NCBI GenBank assembly: GCA_900491605.1
Contig: UESW01003828.1
Coordinates: 1,337,153-1,401,152 of the forward strand
Direction: 5' to 3'
Origin: Calamus simplicifolius
Lineage: Eukaryota > Streptophyta > Magnoliopsida > Arecales > Arecaceae
Length of the DNA stretch: 64,000 nucleotides
Shown: piece after piece, positions 24,255-35,053 of the stretch
Position numbering within the stretch: the first letter of the stretch is position 1
How the letters are laid out: each line of letters begins with the position of its first letter
Program-made: the position numbers and the translations under genes
Notes under the pieces: model-generated
Told to the model about the DNA's origin: nothing
The model's database searches: none
What the model saw: only the letters and a program-made list of their open reading frames with translations

Positions 24255-26449
24255 ATGGCCGATTCGTCCCTTTCATGCTTTATTTCTGGTTCCGGGGGCT
24301 ATTCCCCTGATCTTCCTCAACGGTCTTCCCCTTCTTCAGCGTCCAGCTGGTCCACCTCCGCGGAAAATGTTCCAGCGGAGCAGCCACAAGTGGTCGGGCG
24401 ATCTCTCGGCGAGGATCGCCCGACCGCTGGACGGACCCTCGCCCGGCGCCGTTCGGCCATCGTTGGCCCCTCTCGCGCGGGGGAGTCCCCCGAGGGGACT
24501 ATTTCTGTGATGACGACCCAGGAGATTATCAATCTTTGGGCCCGTTATCAGATTCCTACCAACCTCCGCCTATACAGGCCTTTCCCGAGGATAGGATAAC
24601 CTCTTCTTGTCCCGATAGGATTGCCCTTTATGAATATTACTTTAAAGCTGGCCTTCGTATTCCCCTTCATCCCTTCATATTAAACGTCTTAGATAGGTAC
24701 TCTTTAGCTTTAGATCAGTTGGTCCCGAATTCCATTCAGACTCTTATAGGTTTCCTAGTGCTATGCCACATACATGGGATAGAGGCCAGGATTTCTCTCT
24801 TTTGTAACTTCTATACCCTTAGGAAACAATCAGGCTGGTGGTCCTTTACCCCTAGGCCCGCTAGAATTCTTAGGCTGCATCTTCCCACTTCGGTTAAGGG
24901 ATGGAAAAATAGATTATTCTTTGCCCAAATCGATGGAGTGAAGACTGAGTGGGGAATACCTGACACCGAGGCCAACAAAGACCCAGAATTCTTTCAAGGG
25001 ATCAGGAGGCGTTTGGGCAGTTGATTACTGCCAACGTCCCTCGCTGCAACCGGCTGCTAGCCGAAGAGAATTATTTCTGGTGACGGTGAGCAGTGCAGCC
25101 TTTCCTCTTGATTTTTTCTTTTCTTCCCCTTTTGACCAAAGTTCATTGGCTCGCAGGTATGACACCATCGCTCCGTGAGATAAGGAGGGCCGCCACGAAG
25201 AAAAGAAAAGCTCGGGAAGAGGAGGACCCCGCTAGGAGGGAGGTTGCCACTAAGGTTGTCAAAGAAGCCGAAGCTAGAGAGGCTTCAGCAAGGAACGAGG
25301 CCGAGGAAGGACGGACTCGTTCCCCGCCTTTCGCACCATCCCCTATCGACCTGACGGACACCCCTCCAGAGCGAAGGGCTGAGGCACTGTCCTCATCTCC
25401 AACGGCCCCCGAGGTGGAGCCAACCGACACGGCTTTAGGACCTGATCTGGAGGCCGCCCCTTCTAGTGAGGGAGCATGAGCTAGACCTACTCAAGCCGAG
25501 GTGCCGGCCGTGCAGCCAGAAGCTGAGCCCGCGCCGGTCGCCACAAAGTCCGCCGAAGAGGAAGAGATCGACGTTTCTTTCCGATCGATTTTGTCTCGTC
25601 ACACTCGCTGGGCTGAGCAGACATTGATCGAAGCTTCTATGCCCGAGTTGCAGAGGTACCTTCGACACCAAAAGTCCTCTGTATTCTTCCGAGAGGCATT
25701 CGTAGCCCAACTTTGGGTAAATATTGTCCCGCTATCAACCTCTATTATTCCTGTTTCTTCATCTAACCGTGAGATTTATGCAGGCATTGAACTCCTTGAC
25801 CGCAATAAGGGGCCTTTGGTCCCAGTGTTAGGCCGCTCTCGACCAATCACTGGAAGAGATTCAAGAAGTAAAGGCGAGGGCCGAGGCGGCTCTGAAAGAG
25901 GTTCGGGCAGAGACTGCCTGAATGCAGAAGGCCGAAGCCAAAGCCGAGGCTGCCCGGCTTAGGGCTGAGAAGGTGGAAGATGCGCTGGAGGTGGCCCAGC
26001 GCCAAGCGGCCAATGAGCTGGACAATGCTCAAGTGGCCGAGGAAAAGCAAAGAGAGGCGGAAGAAAAGTTGAAGGTGGCGGAGTCGGAGGTGTATCTATT
26101 GAAGAGCCAACTTCACTCTGCCTCCATCGAAATCGGTGTGGCCGAGGAGAGAGCCAAGAACACTAAGGAAATCGTCCGCCGGTCCGATGTTGAGATTGTT
26201 AATCTAAAGGCGACGGTGGCCGAAGCCAAAAAAGGGGCCGCCGAGGCAGAGAAGAAGGCCGTTGAGGCTGTAGAAGATTTCAGGAAGTCTACTGCTTTCA
26301 ACAGAGAATTGGCTGAGACAACGGCATTTGCGTATGACGGCGGCTTCCAGGATTGCAAAGAAAAAATCCGAAAGCTATACAGCCTCGAAGGGATTGAGGA
26401 TCTTCAGCCAGACGAGGAGGGTGATGGCTCAGACCCGGCCGAATCTTAA
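24255..26449 (+). pseudogene. Antisense extra gene of Tat element, PF04195-like plus coiled coil
   Basis: A plus-strand gene inside a minus-strand retrotransposon. ATG at 24255 (TACCATGGCC) opens a Ser/Pro-rich N-terminus. It is followed by a globular domain with YEYYFKAGLRIPLHPF, LALDQLVPNSIQTLIGFLVL and KQSGWWSF, the pattern of the 'putative gypsy type transposon' family PF04195. Two small introns fit: 25086-25156 and 25717-25783. The second joins VAQLW to ALNSLTAIRG in frame. The C-terminal half is rich in Glu/Ala/Lys heptads (coiled coil, about 25,860-26,330) and ends DEEGDGSDPAES. Defects: a frameshift near 24585, another near 25020, an extra base beside intron 1, and stops at about 25477, 25828 and 25919. 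The product's role is unknown; homologous antisense ORFs occur in Grande-like elements. Confidence 0.78.
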
Positions 26450-26517
26450 CTTTTTTTTCTTTTTGGTTGTATCAAGTCCGGCTTTGGCCGGCAATTTTGT
26501 AAGACTGTTTTGCTATT

Positions 26518-26523
26518 AATAAA
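26518..26523 (+). promoter_or_regulatory. Poly(A) signal of the antisense gene
   Basis: AATAAA lies 69 bp after the antisense stop codon, at the expected distance for a plant 3' end. Confidence 0.55.
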
Positions 26524-26639
26524 CACTTCAATCTTACCTTGATTTGCCAATAGTTAGCTAGTTCCGGTGAGTATGGTAACGCGAGTAGGTAAGGGTCGTT
26601 TTTAGGGAATAGCCGAGACTAGCGTCAAAGCCAAAGGAT

Positions 26640-27290
26640 TAAGGTCAGACTGAGGCCAAAGTGAAGTCGAGGCCATCGATTGGGGCCAAAACCAAGGATT
26701 GTGGTCGAGGTGAAGTCGAAGCTGGTAGTCATGATGAGGCCGAAGCCGGAAGCCGTGGCGAAGCCGAAGCTGAAAGCCGTGGCAAAGCCGAAGCCGACAG
26801 CCATGGCGAGGCCGAAGCCGGAAGTTGTGGCAAGGCCAAAGCCGACAACTATGGCGAAGCCGAAGCCGATAGACATGGTGAGGCCGAAGCCGGAAGCTGT
26901 GGCGAGGCCGAAGCCGACAGTTGTGGCGAAGCCGAAGCCGACAGCCGTGGTGTGGCCGAAGCTGGAAGCCGTGGCGAGGCCGAAGCCAGTAGTGTTGTCC
27001 ATGCGGCTCCAGGCTTGGATTGTCGGTGCAGATTCGGGCTTAATTGCCGAGGGGAGACTCAGGCTTGTTGCTGACATGGAGCCAGGCTTGGAGTGCCAAT
27101 GCGAAGTCGGGCTTAATTGCTGAGGGTAGACTCGGGCTTATTTGCCGAGGGAAGACTCGGGCTTGTTGCTGATGTGGAGCTAAGCTTGGAGTGCTAGCGT
27201 GGAGCCGGGCTTGGAGTGCCGACACGGAGCCGAGCTTGGAGTGCTGGCATGGAGCCGGGCTTGGAGTACCGACGCAGAGCCGAGCTCAAG
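26640..27290. repeat. Minisatellites inside the Tat element
   Basis: 26700-27000 holds 24-bp units of the form GAGGCCGAAGCCGGAAGCNG with GTGGC, coding an eight-residue EAEAGSCG-like repeat in one frame. 27070-27290 holds about 25-bp units around GGAGCCGGGCTTGGAGTGCC. The array lies between the antisense gene and the end of integrase. The frames across it exist only because the unit is a multiple of three. Confidence 0.9.
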
Positions 27291-27567
27291 TGAGGAGCCA
27301 GAATGCTTAAACACTTTCGTTAGTGCAAAAAGATGAATGATAATTATAGGGTAATGTTCAAAACAAATATGGCAACGAACTACTGATAATACCACCGGAG
27401 GTTATCCGCATTCCAGGTATGAGGGAGAGGTTTCCCGTCTAGCTCCTCGATTCAGTAAGCCCCGTGGTGGAGTGCTTGAGTGACTCGATAGGGCCCTTCC
27501 CAATTGGGAGATAGTTTACCTCCCTCTGTAGGTTTGGAGACTGCGGCTCGCCTGAGGACCAAGTCCC

Positions 27568-28560
27568 CTAGGAGGAACGTCCTGGGACAAACTCGAGCGT
27601 TGTAGTACTTTGCAATCCTTTGTCAATAAGAGGCCATTCTGATTCGTGCTTGATCACAAGCTCTTCAACGAAGTCGAGGTTGGCCCTTAGTTGACTGGGA
27701 TTATCATCTTCGTTGTATGACTGTGTCCGGGGACTGGGGACGCCGATCTCCATTGGAATGACAACTTTGTTCCAAAGACAAGGCTGAACAGGGTCTCTTC
27801 AGTTGGAGCCTGGGGCATCGTGTGATAAGCCCACAGCACGTTCGGGAGCTCTTCTACCCATCTTTCCTTGAAGTTGTCCAGGCATGTCCTGAGTCCGTGT
27901 AAGATTGTCTGATTCATCACCTCGGTAGCCCCGTTAGTTTGCGGGTGACTGACAGAAGTGAACCTTTGGTGTATCCCTAGCTTAGCACAAAAGTCTCTGA
28001 ATGGGCTATTGTCGAACTGGCACCCGTTATCGGTAACAAGTGTGTGGGGTAGCCCAAATCGGCAGATAATAGACTTCCAAAAGAAACTCCTCACCTTAGC
28101 TTCAGTAATCTTGGCTAGCGCTTCGGCTTCCACTCACTTAGTGAAATGATCGATGGCGACGAGCAAAAACCTCCGTTGGCCAAAAGCTGGGAGGAAAGGT
28201 CCCAAGATGTCCATCCCCTAGTGGGCAAACGACCATGGTGCCGATAGAGGGCTCAGCCGAGAAGTTGGCAGTCGTTGAATGTTTGCATGCCGCTAGCAAC
28301 TATCGCATTTTCGGACCAGCTCGGCGGCGTCCTCCCGCATGGTGGGCCATTAATAGCCTTGGCGTTGGGCTTTATATGACAGTGCTCTGCCCCCCAAGTG
28401 GCTTCCGTAGATACCTTCATGGATCTCTCGGAGGATGTAGTCGGCATCTGTGGGACCGACACACCTTAGGAGAGGATGAGAAAAGGACCTCCGGTACAGC
28501 TGTCCGTCAAACATTAGAAACTTGTGTATTCGTCGTTTGAAAATCTTGACCTTGGTGGGT
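27568..28560 (-). pseudogene. Tat element integrase
   Basis: The N-terminal zinc-binding module is readable as HEGIYGSHLGG...KCDSC at about 28440-28300, with a stop at the Gln position following CDSC. The catalytic core follows: MDILGPF (first Asp), VTDNGCQFDN (second Asp) and HPQTNGATEVMNQTIL (Glu), then WAYHTMPQAPTEETLF. Stops and a frameshift interrupt it, and the C-terminal part fades after 27690. Confidence 0.88.
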
Positions 28561-28639
28561 CAGTTGGGAGGGATCCAGTAGCGAAGTATTTGGTAAACAT
28601 CCATCCAAGAAGGCTCCTGGTGGACTAGCATGGACTCTT

Positions 28640-29080
28640 TTATTGTGTCAATGCTTGGAGCCTCCAAGCGCTCCACATAGGTTCTTCCCATGGTTCCGTC
28701 GCCGATGTGGATAGACGAGACAGCGCGTCAGCTCTAGCGTTCTCCTCCCGGGAATGTAACTGATGCTGAAACAGGCTAGAGGAGAGACCTGCGACTGTAC
28801 CATACTCAGGTAACGTGACATGATGGGATCTTGCGCCTCGTATTCCCCCTTTATCTAGCCGCAGACTAACTGAGAGTCGGTGAAAACTCTGAGGTATTTC
28901 ACCCCGAGCTCGCAAGCCAGTCCATATCCCGGATAGTAGGGCTTCGTACTCGGCTTGGTTGTTGGTAGCTGGGAAAAGGAAATGAAGGGCGTATTCAGTC
29001 ACCATTCCATCTGGGCTGGCTAGAATGAGGCCCGCTCCACTTCCTGAGAGTTTGATGCCCCATCCACGTGGAGGAGCCAG
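28640..29080 (-). pseudogene. Second RNase H (aRNH) domain of the Tat element
   Basis: The readable blocks are HVDGASN (first Asp), FPATNNQAEYEALLSG (Glu) and VFTDSQLVCG (Asp), followed by YEAQDPIMSRYL. This is the RVT_3-type RNase H acquired by the Tat lineage in addition to its own RNase H. A frameshift separates the first block from the rest. Confidence 0.82.
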
Positions 29081-29264
29081 TCGCTCCCTCCCTCCTTGAT
29101 TTCATCATCCGAAGGGTTCGCATGGGATTCTTCTCTTTGCTCTTCTGCCCAGGTGCCTTCGACCAAGAAGTCGCTAAGACTTGGGACTTCATAGCTGTCC
29201 TGGGTCGAACGATAGGTCGAATTCTCTCAACTTGATCGTCCACTTTGCCAGCCGGCCAGAAGTA

Positions 29265-29708
29265 TCAGGACGGGACAGGACCGCCTTGAGCGGCTGGTCG
29301 GTGACCACCACGATCGGGTGAGCTTGGAATTAGGGCCTGAGGCGCTGGGCAGAGACGATCAATGCAAAGATAACCTTCTCGACTTTCGAGTATCATCTCC
29401 GCATTGTGCAGCACCTTGCTAGTGTAGTACATCGGCTTTTGTGTCCCATCAGTGTCCATGCGCACTAGCACGGAACTAACAGCTTCAGGGGAAGCCGCGA
29501 GGTACAGGAAGAGTTCTTCTCCACCCTTGGCTTGGATAGCAGTGGTGGGGTGGATAGGAACTCTTTTAGTCCTTCGAAGGCCTCCTGACACTCCTTGGTC
29601 CATTCGAAACCATTGACTCTGCGCAGTGCCTTGAAGAAACAAACATCTCTCCGCAGACTTAGACAGAAAATGGCTCAGGGCCGCTACCCTTCCAGCCAAA
29701 CGCTGCAC
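29265..29708 (-). pseudogene. Tat element RT thumb/RNase H
   Basis: Starts with the QRLAGRVAALSHFLSKSAER connection typical of Tat RT. Then come LFLYLAASPEAVSSVL, MYYTSKVLHNAE and the ESREGY-like Glu region. A frameshift follows at about 29350. Confidence 0.82.
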
Positions 29709-29729
29709 TTCCTTCTTTGGTGAGAGATC

Positions 29730-30267
29730 TCATGTCCAAGATGGCTCGGACTTTATCGGAGTTTGCTTCAATTCTCGTTGGGTCACCATGAAACCCAAGA
29801 ATTTGCCGGCTGTCACCCCAAAGGCACACTTGCGGGGGTTCAGCCTCATCCTGTACCGGTGGAGGTTATCGAAAGTCTCCATCAGGTTGGCAATATGGCT
29901 GGTCCACGTCAACATGTCGTCCATATACCATGTTGCGTCCGATCTGGTTCTCGAAGACTTTGTTCATCAGCCTCTGGTAGGTGGCCCTGGTGTTCTTCAG
30001 TCCGAACGGTATCACCTTGTAGCAGTAGATTCCCTTCTCGGTTATGAAGGAGGTAGCCTCCTCGTCTATTGGTTCCATCCTGATTTGGTTGTACCCAGAG
30101 AAGGCGTCCATAAAACTAAGTGTTTCATGGCCAGACATAGCGTCCATCAGTTGATCGATCCGAGGTAGAGGGAAACTGTCCTTCGGGCACGCTTTGTTAA
30201 GGTCAGTGAAGTCTACACACATCCTCCAACTCCCGTTGGCCTTGCGGACCATCACGATGTTAGCCAA
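29730..30267 (-). pseudogene. Tat element reverse transcriptase
   Basis: Copies the element RNA into DNA in virus-like particles. Motifs include WRMCVDFTDLNKACPKD, PLPRIDQLMD, FMDAFSGYNQI (first catalytic Asp), VIPFGLKNTRATYQRLMNK and YMDDMLTW (catalytic pair), then MRLNPRKCAFGV and KFLGFMV. Two frames are needed: the change occurs just before the YMDD block near 29925. Confidence 0.92.
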
Positions 30268-30379
30268 CTAATTGGGGTAGTGAACTTCTCGAATATGGCC
30301 TGCAGCTTTCAGCTTACGGATTTCCTCATCGACAGCCTTATGCCTATCTGGAGCAAAGCTTTCTTCTTTGTTGGACAGG

Positions 30380-31057
30380 TCAGCACTCTGGCTTGAGGTT
30401 GAGTTGGTGAGTGACTATCTCCTTAGGGATGCTCGGCATATCAAGGATGACCATGCGAAGATGTTGGAGTTGGCACGCAAGAAAGCAAGGAGCTGATCGG
30501 GCCTCTTCCGGAAGCAATGCCCCAACTTGGATGGTCTTCGCGGGGTCCTCTCCCAAGGAGAAAGTCAGGAGGTGCTCAGCTGGCTCCCCTCTCTTTTCCA
30601 CATCTCGGGGGTCGATCGGTTCAGTTGTAGTTGCCGATGTTGTCTCTTGTTGACTGGGGGCTAGGTGGTAGCAGAGTGGTACCGGGTTTTGTTCTCCCCT
30701 CATTTCTCCTACTCTTCGCTGGTGGGGAACTTCACAAGTAATCTCTTGGTAGAGATGACAGCATCCAGCAAATTCAAGCCAGGTCTCCCCAAAATAGCAT
30801 TGTACGCCAAAGGGACCCACACCACTAGGAAGTTCATGAGAACCGTGCTCTGGCGTGGTGAGTTCTGGCAGTGACAGGGAGAGTGATTTTCCCTCAACCC
30901 GGACTGAATCCCCAGTGAAGCCCATCAACGGAGTGGTGACAAGTAGAAGAGAACTTACAGGTAAATTCATTCTAACACAAGCATCATCACTCAAAATATT
31001 CACTGAGCTTCCACTATCAACCAAAATTCGCTTTACAGGATGTTTGGCGATCGTCAT
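30380..31057 (-). pseudogene. Tat element aspartic protease
   Basis: VDSGSSVNIL is the catalytic block (DSG in place of DTG, usual in this lineage), followed by a GFTGDSV flap-like block. The protein continues through the ILGRPGLN motif, which falls in another frame at about 30785. Confidence 0.85.
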
Positions 31058-31213
31058 AGAAATGACGTGCTATCATCATTTTTATTCACTACCCCTTCTA
31101 GGTCCTTTTTGGAGAAGGGAATTACAAATTTTCATCCTCCTCTCGCTGTCTTTTAGAACCGCTGCCTGCCCCCCAGGAGATCATGGCCACAGTCTTCTCT
31201 GTTGGGGCGTTGT

Positions 31214-32714
31214 CTAAGCCAATCTGTTGTGCGGAAGTGCCGACGGACCCGCGGCAGCAGGGTTCCCCCTCCGGACAAACTTGCCTAGGTGGCCTTGCTG
31301 AACAAGCTCCTCAATAGCTTTTTTCAGTAAGACAATTTTCAGTATCGTGGCCATAGTCTCTATGATATCGGCAGTAGACTTCCTTGCTGCGGGGGACCCT
31401 GATTTCATAGGAGGTGGGCGCCGAAAGTAAGGCTCTTCCTCGATCTCTAATAAGATGTGAGATATCGAGCGAGGGGTGTGAAATGTTCCTTGGGAACAAG
31501 TGTCTGGGGCCGGTTATCTGAGCGACGAGGCGGCTCAGGCTTTCTGGACCGTCCTCCAGCAGGTTCCGCGGGCGTCGGCTTCTTGCTGAAACTCTTGTCG
31601 GCCTCCCTTCTGGAAGAGTCTGCTTCGTCGGTGCGAATGTACTTCTGCTCCCGGCTTAGCAGCTCGGCGTAGGAGTCGGGAGGCTTTTTATCCAGAGAAT
31701 ATGCAAATCTGGAAGGATGAAGTCCTCGCTTCAGTGCTAGGGTGGCTACAGAATCCTCCAAGTTATAGACCTCGAGCGCGGCCTCCTTGAACCGAGCCCA
31801 GAAGTCCTTCAGAGTCTCACCGCTCCTTTGTTGGATAGCGAACAAGCTATCAGCAATTCGAGGGATCTTTCGGCATGCGTCAAAGTGGGCCAGGAAGGAT
31901 CGCTCGAGTTGCTTGAACGAGTTAATACTGCATGGTGGCAGATGAGAGTACCATGCACGTGCCGCCTTCCGAAGTGTGGCTGAAAAGGTAACATACAGGA
32001 GAGAGTCCGTCGCCCCCTAGATCTGCATGAGGACCTTGTAGCTCTCCAAGTGGTCCAGAGGGTCCGTCGTGCCATCATATGGGTCCAATTGGGGAAGACG
32101 GAACGGGGTGGGACCGGCTCCTCCATGATGCATCGAGAAAGCGGGGACGGTGGTCGTAGTCCGCCCCGTTTGGGTTGGCAATCCCAACCTGAGTTCCTCC
32201 AACCGCTGATGATACTCATCAAGCCGTTGCTCGGCCCGACGAGCAGCCTTCTTGTTCGAGTCTCCTTCAGAGGAGTCAGAGGATGAGGATGAAGAGGCCC
32301 GGCGGTGTACAGAGTGCACACGCCGTGGCTCTTTCTCATTGCCGCCTATGGGAATGATCAGAATGGCGGGAGAGGGACCGCCGTCGCTTCGAGGTTTTCT
32401 GGCGAGGCCTCGGGGATGAGTGATGGAGGCCTCAGGAGGGGTCCTACCCTGATGAGGCTGACTAGCTTCATGACCCCCTCGCGAGACGGAGGGGGTTGAG
32501 ATGGCCCAGGCGTGGCATGAAGCAATGCTCCTGTAGTCCCGCACCACTGTCATCAGATCTGTACTTGATGGGCCAGGGCATCGAGCCGATCGACCTGGCT
32601 AACCGGAGGTGGCGCAGGAGGCGGAACATGGAGGTTGTCCTCCGATTGTTCAGCCTGTGGGACGCGCTCCGCGGCATGGCTGGTAGAAGCTTCCTGAGCT
32701 CGCGTAGTCACCAT
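31214..32714 (-). pseudogene. Tat element gag
   Basis: The ATG at 32714 begins MVTTRAQEASTSHAAE, 78 bp inside the primer site. A charged linker with a Ser/Asp run follows. Then comes the retrotransposon gag domain: DPYDGTTDPLDHLESY, ATLRKAARAWYSHLPP, SFKQLERSFLAHF, GETLKDFWARFKEAALEV, and a RRSDNRPQ basic stretch. Stops interrupt it at about 32020 and near 31440, with frameshifts at about 32550 and 31840. Confidence 0.85.
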
Positions 32715-32791
32715 CGTCTTCCTTGCAGTGGTTGTGAGGTCGCAGATGCGTGAAGGTAAACGTCTGCTTGCGGCGTACGCCCCTGCCGTCC

Positions 32792-32808
32792 CCCTACCTG
32801 GCGCGCCA
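32792..32808 (-). other. Primer-binding site, tRNA-Arg(CCT)
   Basis: On the minus strand TGGCGCGCCAGGTAGGGG starts three bases after the 5' LTR. It is complementary to the 3' end of tRNA-Arg(CCT) including the added CCA. Compared with the tRNA gene at 11601-11673, 12 bases match exactly, one differs, and five more match. Confidence 0.85.
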
Positions 32809-32811
32809 ATC

Positions 32812-33728
32812 TGTTGCTGCCAAGCCACTTGTGATGAGCGCTGTGTGCTGAGATCTTCATGGGCCTCCGAGGAGAGGGAAAGGTTGCTTTCTTCCTTCGA
32901 AAACCTACAAGAAGTCCCAGGCCGGTGGCGGCTGGACCCTCCAACGCTCAAGTTAGTGAGCTTGTAGAACAGTAATCTCTCGTGGATTTGTTCCGAGAGA
33001 AGAATAAGAAGATCCCCGCCCTAAGCTCGGGGTCTTCTTTTTATACTGTCTGGGGGGTTCCTTTTACCTCGTTCCGTTGGAGCCATCAAATCCCTCCAGA
33101 TCGATCCTGTGAACGGCAGGCAGGTACTCGTTTGGGGGAGTGCCGTAAATACCGGCGACCGTTGAGCGTGCTGGCAACTTTCCAAATTTAGCCGTGATAG
33201 GCGGGCCAGCCGTGTCGTAGTTGGTGTTTTACATCACTGAGCTTGATACTCGGAGTTGGTTTCATGAATGTAGGGAGCACGTAGCACAAACAGAAAGGTA
33301 AGTGGAATCGGAGACCAAAGCCAAGGCCAAGCCGAATCTGAGACCGAAGCTGAGGCCAAGCCGTATCCGAGGCCGAAGCTGAGGCAGGGCCAAATCAGAG
33401 GCTCAAGCTGAGTTCAAGCCGAATCCGAGGCCGAAGCTGAGGCCAAGCCGAACCAAAGGCTGAAGCTGAGTTCAAGCCGAATCCGAGGCCGAAGCTGAGG
33501 CCGAGCCGAATCAGAGGCCAAGCTGAGTTCGAGCCGAATTCAAGCCGAAGCTGAGACTGAGCCGAATCCAAAGCTGAAGCTGAGACTGAGCCGAATCCGA
33601 AGCCGAAGTTGAGCCGAATCCGAGGCCGACGCTGAAATCGGAGCTACGGCTGAGTCTTAAGCTAGTGATAATTATCTAAAAAATCGTGTGGTGTTATTGT
33701 ACCACATGACAGTTGATTAGCCATATCA
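32812..33728 (-). repeat. 5' LTR of the Tat element (917 bp)
   Basis: Same ends as the left LTR. The 29-bp array (about 33330-33640) has more units, which explains most of the 62-bp length difference. Scattered substitutions and small indels against the left copy indicate some age. Confidence 0.93.
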
Positions 33729-33733
33729 AGTTG

Positions 33734-35053
33734 ATATAACCAAATTTTTTTCCCCTCATCATTTTGCTTCGTTGTTCTGGAATCTGTTTATATCATTAGG
33801 ATAACTAGGAAAATAAATTAAACCTAGGTTGATATCTCACCTTTTAAATAATATCTATATTAGCTTCTCTTTAGTAGTAAGATGGTAGTGTATTTCAGTT
33901 GAAATGTGTAAGATGGTACAGTATTTCAAATTATATGTCTAGCTTTCTCAATATCCACTGGTGCTCATTTGCTCAATCGCTGAAAATAGACTCATGGACT
34001 GATTTCCTGTATTAGGAGTTCATGTGGAAATTCCTTGATGGAGCACTTTAAAATACAAATTGTGATTATATTTAGTTTTTCTGGTTTGTAGTTAAATGGT
34101 CTTAAAATCTCACAGGGTGCATGCTATACCAAAATCTTCTGCATGACATTACAAAAACAAAAGTCAGAAATGTTAATACTTTTTTTTTCTAATATTCAAC
34201 GCAGATTTGTAGTTGTTTTCATTGGTATATTAAGATAGTTGTTCCCTAGGTTTTCGTCTTTTTTGAGTTAAGAGGGGCTATAATTATATAAAGCATTGCG
34301 GGGCATTAGTCACCCCCTACATCTGACAACACAAATTTCTTTTGAACTGCAACCTTCTTATTCTTTCTTTTACCTTTCCTTTCCTTTTAACACTTGGTAG
34401 ATACTAATTTATCTTGTCGGGTTTGGCAGTTGATCGTTGTGTATCGTAAGTGCTACAAAATTTAAGGTTTCATCTTGAGTATTAGAGATAATGAAATTTA
34501 AAGAATTAAGTCACTGAAATTCTAATATATTTATATGTTTTTGAATTGATTTAGTTTGTCTTGAATTGATTTCTGATTTGTTCATTACAAAGTCAAGTGA
34601 TGTATTAAACCTAATACTTTAGAAGGCAGCTACCATGACTTAATTTGGTTGATATTAGTCATTAAAAAAAATTTACCTAATCATTGAATATGCTGATAAT
34701 GCAACCTTTTCTTTTCCTCCTCTTGTTTATTTTCTTGTTTCTTTGTTCTACATGGTTGATTTGTGATCGGGACTCGATTAGATCTCATAATGCAACCTTT
34801 TCTTTTCCTCCTCTTGTTTATTTTCTTGTTTCTTAGTTCTACATGGTTGATTTGTGATCAGGACTCGATTAGATCTTATAAAATGGCCACTTTTGGGTCT
34901 TGTTATGAAATTATTTTTATTTTGTCAGTGGAATGATTTTCTTATTTTATAACATATCTTTGTTATTATTTATTTGCTTCATTTGTTAGCCAATTGTAAC
35001 AATAAATATTGCCATTCTGATAATTGATTAACATTTCGGATCCTATAGATAAG
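33734..35053. other. Flank of the Tat element, no gene seen
   Basis: AT-rich sequence that continues from 22902 across the insertion. It contains a 91-bp tandem duplication and no recognisable coding frame. No PIF/Harbinger terminus was found although the element's coding remains begin just downstream. Confidence 0.5.
34698..34879. repeat. 91-bp tandem duplication
   Basis: Two copies starting TAATGCAACCTTTTC, differing at about four positions; both end with CGATTAGATCT(C/T)ATAA. Confidence 0.95.

Larger units (their letters stand above)
22903..33733 (-). mobile_element. Full-length Ty3/gypsy retrotransposon, Tat type
   Basis: The element occupies 22908-33728 (10,821 bp) on the minus strand, flanked by exact target duplications AGTTG (22903-22907 and 33729-33733). 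LTRs are 855 bp (left, 3') and 917 bp (right, 5'). Order on the minus strand is 5' LTR, primer site, gag, protease, RT, RNase H, a second RNase H of the plant-gene/archaeal type, integrase, an extra region with an antisense gene and minisatellites, polypurine tract, 3' LTR. The second RNase H and the extra antisense ORF between integrase and the 3' LTR are features known for the Tat lineage (Grande, Retand and RIRE2 relatives). All pol ORFs carry stops or frameshifts, so it cannot move by itself. Confidence 0.93.

Noticed and set aside
26625..27123. Several 60-150-codon frames with EAEA/KPKP/GFGLAT repeats on both strands
   Set aside because: The 24-bp unit is a multiple of three, so all frames stay open across it. 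They are shadows of the minisatellite.
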